Shown piece after piece: positions 7,434 through 12,577 of a DNA stretch of 13,012 nucleotides. The DNA is taken from contig SKGG01000063.1 in NCBI GenBank assembly GCA_007117565.1, forward strand, positions 1 to 13,012, written 5' to 3'. The notes beneath the pieces are model-generated. The model did not search any database, had not been told where the DNA came from, and saw only the letters and a list, made by a program, of their open reading frames with translations. A program made the position numbers and the translations under genes. Position 1 is the first letter of the stretch. Every line of letters starts with the position of its first letter. This DNA comes from Candidatus Izemoplasma sp. GTDB lineage: Bacteria; Bacillota_I; Bacilli_A; Izemoplasmatales; Izemoplasmataceae.

Positions 7434-9413
7434 CGGTTTTTCCTCCATGGACGCCTGTTCTAAAAGCTCAATCAGTTCGCTTTTCACGGTGTCTATTTTT
7501 TTATTGACTTGTGCAGCGGCGTTATTTAAATGGCCACCACCACCAAATTTTTCCATCAAGACTTGGACATTAAAATCGTCTAAGCTGCGCGCACTGATGC
7601 CCACTTCATCTTTACTTAATTGACCAATCGCAAACCCTGCAACGGTATTATCAATGGTCAAAAGTGTGTCCGCCATTTTTGCGAGCAACGTGCGATCGAG
7701 TGCCACATCTTCAGGAATCACGACCAGCGAGAAGCGCTTTTTGACCACTTCCGCATGGGCTAAAAGGCGTGATTTTAATTGAATCTCTGCGAGTGGTTCA
7801 CGCAAAATGTTTTTGACTTTAAACGAGTCGGCCCCAAACTTCCGAAGCGTCGCTGCCGCTTCGTAGGTTCTTGACCCGGTGCGATACATAAAGTTGTTGG
7901 TGTCGACAATGATGCCACTTAAAAGGACGGTTGCTTCGAATGGATTGAGTGTCACATCTAAAGGAAACACGTTGATCATCTCAACGATTAATTCAGTCGA
8001 TGAAGAAGCATAAGGTTCAATGTATTGAATCACGGTCTCAGTCAGGGCGTCCGATAACTTGCGGTGATGGTCGATGATGCCCACATGGTCAACCATGTTC
8101 AAAAGATTAGGTTCAATCATTTGACCATAGGAATGATGGTCGACTAACAATAATAAATCTTCACTTTGAATTTGTTCTAAGGCATCTTCGGGCGCGATAA
8201 AGTTATCGAGCAGTGTCACATATTCGTATTCAATTTGGGTAATGATCTTACGCACACTTTTATCGACCGCATCCACGTCGATGATGATGTACGCTTCTTT
8301 TTTAGCGGCCAGGGCCATCTTTAATAATCCAATCGCCCCACCCAGGGCGTCGGTGTCAGGATATTTGTGTGGTGTAATATAAACGGCGTTGGTCTGACCA
8401 AACCAATGATTAAGTTTTTGAGCGTTTAAACGACTTGAAATCCGTGTCCGCTTCTCTTGTGTGTTGGCGTTGCCGCCAAACATTCTAAGCGCTTCACCTT
8501 CATTGTTTACCACCACTTGATCGCCCCCACGTGACAACGCCAGGTCAAGGGCGTTTTCAGCCGACTCACCGAGTTCTAATGGTGAGAGTGTCGCACAGGC
8601 AACCCCCCCACTTAAAGTGATCATCATGTCATGTTCTCGTGAGAGATCAGCGACGGTTTTGATGATACTAAACTCATTGGCTAACAAAGCATCGAGTTGT
8701 TCACGTACCGCAAAAAAGGCGAGTTTAGACGTGGTAATAGGAATTAAATAAAGTTTATGTGCTTCTGCCCAATCATCTAAAGCACCTAAATACACGCCTT
8801 GTAAGGCACTACGTTCTTGCATGTCTAAAACGGAAAACGCATCGTCTAAATTATCTAGGTGGAGTAACCCTACAACGCTCATCGCATTGTAAACACGCTT
8901 TTTAAACTGTTCGCGTTCACTTACAAGCGTTAAATACACCGCGTTCATGGTCGGTTGATAACGGACTTCATAGTATTGACCATATACTTTAATTAAAGGG
9001 GTTTTTAAAGGATTAGGACGTTCAATCATTTCTAATAGTTCTTTATCAATCATCTCAAGAGAGCGACCTTCTAAAGGATTCGCATAAGCGTCTTTGGCGG
9101 CTTGGTTCGCCCAAGCAATCACATGACCTTCACTGAGCAATAAAATGCCCACAGGATGATGTTGTGTCAGTTTGGTGGCGACGTCGTCTTTATCTTTTAA
9201 GGCTTTGGTTTTCGTTTGTAAACGTCGTTCATAACGACTTAACAAGACACGACTTTCACGATGTGACAGGGTCATGAGTCCCGCAAAAAAAAGCGTTACC
9301 CCTAACGCCGCAAGGCTTGCGATGAAGATGGTGGGTTGCGTCATGGTAAAGACGCTCACTCCAATGAGTCCAAGCGTCAACACTAAGACAATGACACGGT
9401 AACGCTTTGGCAT
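6987..9413 (-). CDS. gdpP-rplI: Fusion of c-di-AMP phosphodiesterase GdpP and ribosomal protein L9
   Basis: This 808-residue fusion carries complete GdpP (about 1-655) and complete bL9 (661-808). GdpP hydrolyses cyclic di-AMP to pApA. Visible parts are: two membrane helices (about 7-24 and 29-50), a PAS-like region (about 80-165), a degenerate GGDEF domain (about 170-310, no intact GGDEF), and a DHH domain with metal ligands H349, D353 and D355 (HKYPDTD), DHH at 425-427, DHH at 448-450 and D504. DHHA1 follows with FGGGGHLNNAAAQV at 623-636. L9 starts MKVILLKDLKNKGKK, has a long charged central helix, and ends in the rRNA-binding domain. A linker of about five residues joins them. All catalytic residues are present, so it should be active. 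The ribosome binding site is AGAGGTG; the stop TGA overlaps dnaB as ATGA. The same three genes are adjacent but separate in Bacillus. Confidence 0.95.
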   Translation of the reverse strand: MPKRYRVIVLVLTLGLIGVSVFTMTQPTIFIASLAALGVTLFFAGLMTLSHRESRVLLSRYERRLQTKTKALKDKDDVATKLTQHHPVGILLLSEGHVIAWANQAAKDAYANPLEGRSLEMIDKELLEMIERPNPLKTPLIKVYGQYYEVRYQPTMNAVYLTLVSEREQFKKRVYNAMSVVGLLHLDNLDDAFSVLDMQERSALQGVYLGALDDWAEAHKLYLIPITTSKLAFFAVREQLDALLANEFSIIKTVADLSREHDMMITLSGGVACATLSPLELGESAENALDLALSRGGDQVVVNNEGEALRMFGGNANTQEKRTRISSRLNAQKLNHWFGQTNAVYITPHKYPDTDALGGAIGLLKMALAAKKEAYIIIDVDAVDKSVRKIITQIEYEYVTLLDNFIAPEDALEQIQSEDLLLLVDHHSYGQMIEPNLLNMVDHVGIIDHHRKLSDALTETVIQYIEPYASSSTELIVEMINVFPLDVTLNPFEATVLLSGIIVDTNNFMYRTGSRTYEAAATLRKFGADSFKVKNILREPLAEIQLKSRLLAHAEVVKKRFSLVVIPEDVALDRTLLAKMADTLLTIDNTVAGFAIGQLSKDEVGISARSLDDFNVQVLMEKFGGGGHLNNAAAQVNKKIDTVKSELIELLEQASMEEKPMKVILLKDLKNKGKKDEVIEVPAGYGNYLLTSKQAIEATSENLSVIESQKQKQKEDAQAELEAMQALKERLDYRAVKLFMKMGKNGKLFGKITSKQMADALKEQHDITVDKRKINTDQKIDALGTYTIEVKLHKNVSAQFELLVLEEQ

Positions 9414-9443
9414 AAAGTCACCTCTTCTTATCTAATCCATCAT

Positions 9444-9471
9444 ATTATAGCATAACGTATGGTTTTGTCAC
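9444..9471 (-). promoter_or_regulatory. Promoter for the gdpP-rplI-dnaB operon
   Basis: On the minus strand GTGACA (9471-9466, five of six) and a perfect TATAAT (9449-9444) are 16 bases apart, with an extended -10 TGC just before TATAAT. The start near 9437 leaves a leader of about 24 bases holding the AGAGGTG ribosome binding site of gdpP. It is divergent from the yhhQ promoter, with -35 boxes about 15 bases apart. Confidence 0.75.
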
Positions 9472-9486
9472 GCCAGACATCATTTC

Positions 9487-9515
9487 TTGACAAGTGTTTT
9501 AAAAAACACTAAAAT
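9487..9515 (+). promoter_or_regulatory. yhhQ promoter
   Basis: A perfect TTGACA (9487-9492) and TAAAAT (9510-9515, five of six) are separated by exactly 17 bases. Transcription should begin near 9522, six bases before the 5' arm of the preQ1-like hairpin, giving a leader of about 50 bases. The whole spacer lies within a perfect inverted repeat, so the promoter may be repressed at the DNA level as well as through the leader RNA. Confidence 0.8.
9493..9510. repeat. Perfect palindrome inside the yhhQ promoter spacer
   Basis: AGTGTTTT (9493-9500) and AAAACACT (9503-9510) are exact reverse complements around AA. The 18-base element fills the spacer between -35 and -10 and includes the first base of the -10. 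It lies upstream of the start site and so would act as DNA, probably as an operator. It differs from the palindrome at 61-81, so a different regulator is likely. I do not recognise the regulator. Confidence 0.55.
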
Positions 9516-9527
9516 AGCTCAGTATCA

Positions 9528-9566
9528 CGCAGTTCGAAACCATCCTGCGAAATCAAAACTAGGAGG
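9528..9566 (+). promoter_or_regulatory. Candidate preQ1-I riboswitch in the yhhQ leader
   Basis: A five-pair stem CGCAG (9528-9532) / CTGCG (9545-9549) closes a 12-base loop that begins TTC and ends in C. An A-rich tail AAATCAAAACTA (9550-9561) runs directly into the AGGAGG ribosome binding site (9561-9566). This is the layout of the preQ1-I aptamer: short P1, a loop of 10-12 bases whose last C pairs with preQ1, and a tail folding back beside the ribosome binding site to form an H-type pseudoknot. The weak point is P2: only scattered pairs, such as G9536 with C9559 and C9535 with G9562, are evident. The downstream gene is a queuosine-precursor transporter, a known preQ1-controlled class. A translational off-switch is inferred. 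Confidence 0.6.
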
Positions 9567-9571
9567 CAACA

Positions 9572-10243
9572 ATGAATGAATTTCTCTGGCTAGCGTTTGC
9601 GCTAGTGAATTTTTTGGCCGTCACCTTGGCCTACAAACTCTTTGGTAAAACAGGGCTGTTGGTGTGGATCGGTGTCGGAACCATTTTAGCCAACATTCAG
9701 GTCACCAAAACGATTCAGTTGTTCGGCTTAACCGCCACACTCGGGAACATTATGTACGGCACACTCTTTTTAGTCACCGATAGTCTTGGGGAAAAGTACG
9801 GGCTAAAAGACGCTAAGAAAGCCGTTTACTTAGGGATTTTTTCTTTACTTGCGACGGTGATCATCATGCAGATGGTGCTTTTATTCCAACCAGGTGCGGA
9901 TGATTTTGCGCAAGATTCACTGGTCACCATTTTTGGTCTCTTACCTAGAATCGCCTTAGGTAGTTTGACCGCGTATGCGATTGCTCAGTTGTTTGATGTT
10001 CACATTTTTAATTATCTAAAAGTCAAACAAGGTGACGGCAAGAAACTGTATGCTCGCAACATCCTATCGACCCTTTTGTCTCAAGCGCTCGACACCCTTA
10101 TTTTTGTCCCCATTGCCTTTTTAGGAGTCTTCCCAATGACGATTGTCTTTGAAATCGCCTTGACGACCTATTTCATTAAAGTCTTAGTGGCCGCCCTAGA
10201 CACCCCCTTTGTCTATTGGATCAAACACATTCGACCACTTTAA
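9572..10243 (+). CDS. yhhQ: Queuosine precursor transporter, COG1738/YhhQ family
   Basis: This 223-residue integral membrane protein has about six hydrophobic segments (roughly 3-20, 27-45, 52-70, 83-105, 117-140 and 172-210, the last probably two helices). In E. coli YhhQ imports preQ0/preQ1, precursors of queuosine in tRNA anticodons. Family-typical features visible are GNIMYGTLFLVTDSLGEKYG (about 58-77) with a membrane-embedded Asp70, and the SQALDTLIF segment at 170-178. There is no signal peptide. The ATG at 9572 sits five bases after AGGAGG. It has its own promoter, a preQ1-I-like leader and a terminator, making a one-gene cassette in opposite orientation to its neighbours. No queuosine biosynthesis gene is visible here, consistent with salvage. 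Whether it carries preQ0, preQ1 or queuine is unknown. Confidence 0.9.
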   Translation: MNEFLWLAFALVNFLAVTLAYKLFGKTGLLVWIGVGTILANIQVTKTIQLFGLTATLGNIMYGTLFLVTDSLGEKYGLKDAKKAVYLGIFSLLATVIIMQMVLLFQPGADDFAQDSLVTIFGLLPRIALGSLTAYAIAQLFDVHIFNYLKVKQGDGKKLYARNILSTLLSQALDTLIFVPIAFLGVFPMTIVFEIALTTYFIKVLVAALDTPFVYWIKHIRPL

Positions 10244-10269
10244 AAGCCCGTACTGGGCTTTTTTTGTTT
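10242..10269 (+). terminator. Intrinsic terminator after yhhQ
   Basis: AAAAGCCC (10242-10249), loop GTACT, and GGGCTTTT (10255-10262) form an eight-pair stem followed by TTTGTTT. It overlaps the last bases of the TAA stop codon. It separates yhhQ from the lipoprotein gene. Confidence 0.9.
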
Positions 10270-10285
10270 CTTTAAAGCGTCCAGC

Positions 10286-10314
10286 GTGACAAAAATAGTT
10301 CGTATTGCTATGCT
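10286..10314 (+). promoter_or_regulatory. Possible promoter for the cytochrome b5-like lipoprotein gene
   Basis: GTGACA (10286-10291) and TATGCT (10309-10314, four of six) are 17 bases apart with an extended -10 TGC before the -10. The same GTGACA box and TGC extension occur at the gdpP promoter. The start would fall near 10321, leaving a very short leader of about 15 bases that is mostly the ribosome binding site, which makes this call less certain. Confidence 0.45.
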
Positions 10315-10335
10315 TAGCACAAGGAGGTGTCATGT

Positions 10336-10674
10336 GTGAAAAAAATCATCTTACTATTACTTATATTAACCCCAGCGTTCGTGCTTGCGGCCTGTGCCAC
10401 CGATGAAACCCCAGTTGAACGTGTCCCAGATGAGGAACTTAGAACCTTTACGCTCTCAGAACTCGCTGAGTTTGATGGGCGTGATGGCCGGGATGCGTAC
10501 GTCGCGGTCGATGGGTTTGTCTACGATGTGACCGGTTCACCACGTTGGCCTAACGGTTTACATCAAGGTCAACATCAAGCCGGACAAGATTTAACCCAAG
10601 AAATCATGGGCTCACCCCATGGTGAACAAATCCTAAGTCGCATGCCGCGTATCGGTCGACTGGTTGAAGAGTAA
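10336..10674 (+). CDS. Cytochrome b5-like heme-binding lipoprotein
   Basis: This is a 112-residue lipoprotein. Residues 1-19 form a lipoprotein signal peptide with lipobox LAAC and lipidated Cys20, so the mature protein is anchored on the outer face of the membrane. After an acidic linker (21-35), a single cytochrome b5-like domain spans about 37-111: FTLSELAEFDGRDGRDAYVA, then VDGFVYDV, W71, AGQDLT and SPHG. His76 (or His80) and His95 are the likely heme ligands. It resembles the COG4892 'predicted heme/steroid binding' family of Bacillota. I chose GTG at 10336 because AAGGAGG lies eight bases before it; the GTG at 10327 overlaps that site. It sits between two terminators with its own likely promoter. 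The partner and ligand are unknown; electron transfer or heme binding at the surface is inferred. Confidence 0.85.
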   Translation: MKKIILLLLILTPAFVLAACATDETPVERVPDEELRTFTLSELAEFDGRDGRDAYVAVDGFVYDVTGSPRWPNGLHQGQHQAGQDLTQEIMGSPHGEQILSRMPRIGRLVEE

Positions 10675-10680
10675 AAAAAT

Positions 10681-10709
10681 AAGGCTCACGTCTAGGACGT
10701 GAGCCTTTT
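10681..10709. terminator. Bidirectional terminator between the lipoprotein gene and rpsR
   Basis: AAGGCTCACGTC (10681-10692), loop TAG, and GACGTGAGCCTT (10696-10707) form a perfect twelve-pair stem. On the plus strand it is followed by TT, then AAATTA; on the minus strand by ATTTTTTTACTC. It lies between the convergent stop codons of the lipoprotein gene and rpsR, and can serve both. Confidence 0.92.
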
Positions 10710-10712
10710 AAA

Positions 10713-10943
10713 TTACTCTTTAACGAATGGCAGTAAAGCCATGTGACGAGCGTTTTTAATTGCGACCGATAATTCTTTTTGGTAACCAGCTTTCGTGCCG
10801 GTGACACGTTTTGGTAAAATTTTTCCGCGATCTGAAATGAAGCGTTTTAATAATTCGACGTCTTTATAGTCGATGTAGCTAATTTTATTTTCGGTAAAAA
10901 AGCATACTTTTTTACGACGTTTACGAAAGTTTCCGCGAGCCAT
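10713..10943 (-). CDS. rpsR: 30S ribosomal protein S18 (bS18)
   Basis: This 76-residue basic protein of the small subunit platform binds 16S rRNA as a complex with S6. The N-terminal [11 protein letters not shown] and the core [28 protein letters not shown] are diagnostic. A single Cys is present, so there is no CxxC zinc site. AAAGGAGAG precedes the ATG and the stop is TAA. It is the last gene of rpsF-ssb-rpsR, 16 bases after ssb, and ends at the bidirectional terminator. Confidence 0.98.
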   Translation of the reverse strand: MARGNFRKRRKKVCFFTENKISYIDYKDVELLKRFISDRGKILPKRVTGTKAGYQKELSVAIKNARHMALLPFVKE

Positions 10944-10959
10944 AGTTTCTCTCCTTTAA

Positions 10960-11445
10960 TTAGAATGGTAAGTCATCGTCCTCGATGTCGAGGGGCGGCG
11001 CTTGTGTGTTTTGATTCGAACGATTGTATCGATTGTTTTGATAGTCATTCGACTCATTCGTATAGCGACTCGATGAACTTTGATTTTGACGTGGTGCGTC
11101 ATACCCTCCTGAAGGGCTATCTTGGTTTTTAGGTTCTAAAAATTGAATGGAATCCGCAAGGACTTCAATGGTGGTGCGACGTTGTCCGGTTTGATCTTCA
11201 AAACTGTTGCTTTGAAGACGACCATCGATGCCAATCAGAGCGCCTTTGCGAACGTATTGCGCTAAGGTTTCTGCTTGTCTGCGCCAGGCGACCACACGAA
11301 TAAAATCAGTTTGTTGATCGGCTTCTGAGCGTGAGTAAGGGCGATTCACAGCCACTTGAAAATTCACCACAGGAATATCCGATTGCGTCCGTTTTAGTTC
11401 TGGGTCGTGCGTTAAACGCCCGACAAGTACGACACGGTTTAACAT
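10960..11445 (-). CDS. ssb: Single-stranded DNA-binding protein
   Basis: This 161-residue SSB coats single-stranded DNA at replication forks and during repair, and recruits partner proteins. The OB fold covers about 1-105 (MLNRVVLVGRLTHDPELK at the start, WRRQAETLAQYVRKGALIGIDG in the middle). A Gln/Asn/Ser/Arg-rich disordered linker follows (about 106-150), and the acidic tip DDDLPF ends at residue 161; this tip binds partners such as primase and recombination proteins. AAGGAGTG precedes the ATG and the stop is TAA. Its position between rpsF and rpsR is the classic Bacillota arrangement. Confidence 0.97.
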   Translation of the reverse strand: MLNRVVLVGRLTHDPELKRTQSDIPVVNFQVAVNRPYSRSEADQQTDFIRVVAWRRQAETLAQYVRKGALIGIDGRLQSNSFEDQTGQRRTTIEVLADSIQFLEPKNQDSPSGGYDAPRQNQSSSSRYTNESNDYQNNRYNRSNQNTQAPPLDIEDDDLPF

Positions 11446-11460
11446 AGAAGCACTCCTTAA

Positions 11461-11748
11461 TTAACGTACGTCTTTAATGATGAGATAACGAATGACATCT
11501 TCATTTAAACGGATGATACGATCAAATTCAGCACGCGCTTCTTGGGTTGCTTCAACTTCTAAAACAACATAGTAGCCTTTGGTGTGATGATCGATTTCAT
11601 ACGCTAATTCACGTGTACCCCATTCGTTGACTTTAACAACGGTTGATTGGTGCGCAGGGAAGATGCTATGTAAGTTCTCAATGAGTGTCTTACGAGCCGC
11701 TTCTTCAACGGTTGGGCGAATGATGTACATGATTTCGTATTTAGTCAT
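11461..11748 (-). CDS. rpsF: 30S ribosomal protein S6 (bS6)
   Basis: This 95-residue protein of the 30S platform pairs with S18. TKYEIMYIIRPTVEEAARKTLIEN at the start and a core with WGTRELAYEIDHHTKGYYVV are typical; length is normal and there is no C-terminal glutamate tail. AGAAGGAGG stands seven bases before the ATG and the stop is TAA. It is first in rpsF-ssb-rpsR, with ssb 15 bases downstream. A promoter and a structured leader lie directly upstream, suggesting feedback control by S6:S18. Confidence 0.98.
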   Translation of the reverse strand: MTKYEIMYIIRPTVEEAARKTLIENLHSIFPAHQSTVVKVNEWGTRELAYEIDHHTKGYYVVLEVEATQEARAEFDRIIRLNEDVIRYLIIKDVR

Positions 11749-11753
11749 GTAAT

Positions 11754-11810
11754 TTCCTCCTTCTGGTCTGATGGCGGCTTGCGCCGCAAGGATTGTGCTT
11801 TTTGAGCACG
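11754..11810 (-). promoter_or_regulatory. Structured leader of rpsF, possible S6:S18 control element
   Basis: The roughly 60-base leader on the minus strand has a 5' hairpin GTGCT/AGCAC with loop CAAAA (11809-11795), then two mutually exclusive hairpins: GCGGC-GCAA-GCCGC with a GNRA loop (11787-11774) and CTTGC-GGC-GCAAG (11790-11778). In the first fold, TCCTT (11792-11788) can pair with AAGGA of the rpsF ribosome binding site, with 11 bases left as a one-sided bulge, hiding the site. CCG trinucleotides, a hallmark of known S6:S18 leader RNAs, are present near the bulge. No T-run follows, so these are not terminators. Control by S6:S18 is inferred from the position and known family behaviour. 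Confidence 0.45.
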
Positions 11811-11816
11811 CGCATT

Positions 11817-11845
11817 ATTATAGCACACCGAGGGGGGCTTGTAAA
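11817..11845 (-). promoter_or_regulatory. Promoter for rpsF-ssb-rpsR
   Basis: On the minus strand TTTACA (11845-11840, five of six) and a perfect TATAAT (11822-11817) are 17 bases apart, with TGC just before TATAAT as an extended -10. The start would be near 11810. The -35 begins three bases after the hydrolase stop codon. This is among the strongest promoters in the window, fitting ribosomal genes. Confidence 0.85.
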
Positions 11846-11848
11846 CCA

Positions 11849-12577
11849 TTAACCTTCGGGGATCGCAAGGTGCTCTTTAAGCGCTTCAAACATCGCTTTA
11901 TTAATTTTATGGCCCGTCTCAAATGTCCTTACTTGGACCCCTTCAAGCGTCGTTTTTTCTAACCAATCGGTGGTCGCAGACAAGGGAATTTCTTGATCGT
12001 TTAACCCATGATACACAAAGAGTTTTTCAAAGGTGAGTCTCTTTGACTTTAGACTCGGATTGATGGCTTGAACTTTCTTCTTTCCTTGTTCAATCAACGT
12101 CTTATATCGTGTTTCAATCGCTGGGCTGATGTGTTCATAAAACGCTTCATAATTGGGTGTGCTCATCAAAATATGAAGCCGATCGATGCGGTCGGTTTGA
12201 CTCGCAAGGTAATAGCCCACCAAGCCACCTAAAGAAATGCCGATGTAATCAAAGGTGTCAAAGCGTGCTTTTAAATGCACTTCATAGACCGCTAGAATGT
12301 CTTCTGCGGTGGGTTCGATGAGGTCAAACATACGCAGTTCTCCGTGTGGTGTTTTCCCATCCACAAAGGGGCTTTCACCGCGTTCGCCGTGACCCACCGT
12401 ATCAATAGCGACCACCACATAACCAAGTTGGGCAATCGTGACCCCCATCAGCTGCATCACTTTTTCTTTGTTGCCGTAAATGCCGTGTTGTAAAAACACG
12501 CATCTTTTAGCGTGTTTTCCTTCATACATTAGGATGGGGATGTTGCCTAAGCTTGTTTTGGTGATGTTAACACCCAT
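11849..12577 (-). CDS. Alpha/beta hydrolase (YitV-like esterase family)
   Basis: This 242-residue soluble alpha/beta hydrolase has no signal peptide. The oxyanion-hole HG is at 31-32 (LQHGIYGNKE), GHGERGE at 62-68, the nucleophile Ser115 in GISLGG, Asp194 in YHGLNDQEIP and His223 in ETGHKIN, so the triad Ser-Asp-His is complete. The pattern resembles Bacillus YitV and other small esterase or acyl-aminoacyl-peptidase-like hydrolases; the natural substrate is unknown. The ATG at 12577 lies inside cinA (11-base overlap), with AGGTGA upstream within cinA, indicating coupled translation. The stop is TAA, and no terminator is visible before the rpsF promoter, so some transcription may continue into rpsF. 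Confidence 0.88.
   Translation of the reverse strand: MGVNITKTSLGNIPILMYEGKHAKRCVFLQHGIYGNKEKVMQLMGVTIAQLGYVVVAIDTVGHGERGESPFVDGKTPHGELRMFDLIEPTAEDILAVYEVHLKARFDTFDYIGISLGGLVGYYLASQTDRIDRLHILMSTPNYEAFYEHISPAIETRYKTLIEQGKKKVQAINPSLKSKRLTFEKLFVYHGLNDQEIPLSATTDWLEKTTLEGVQVRTFETGHKINKAMFEALKEHLAIPEG

Noticed and set aside
9493..9510. The palindrome as a terminator or leader hairpin
   Set aside because: It lies between -35 and -10, upstream of the predicted start on the plus strand, and also upstream of the gdpP promoter on the minus strand, so neither divergent transcript contains it.
10327..10335. GTG at 10327 as the start of the lipoprotein
   Set aside because: That GTG overlaps the AAGGAGG ribosome binding site; the GTG at 10336 is correctly spaced and starts a normal MKK signal peptide. 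An ATG at 10332 is out of frame and stops early.
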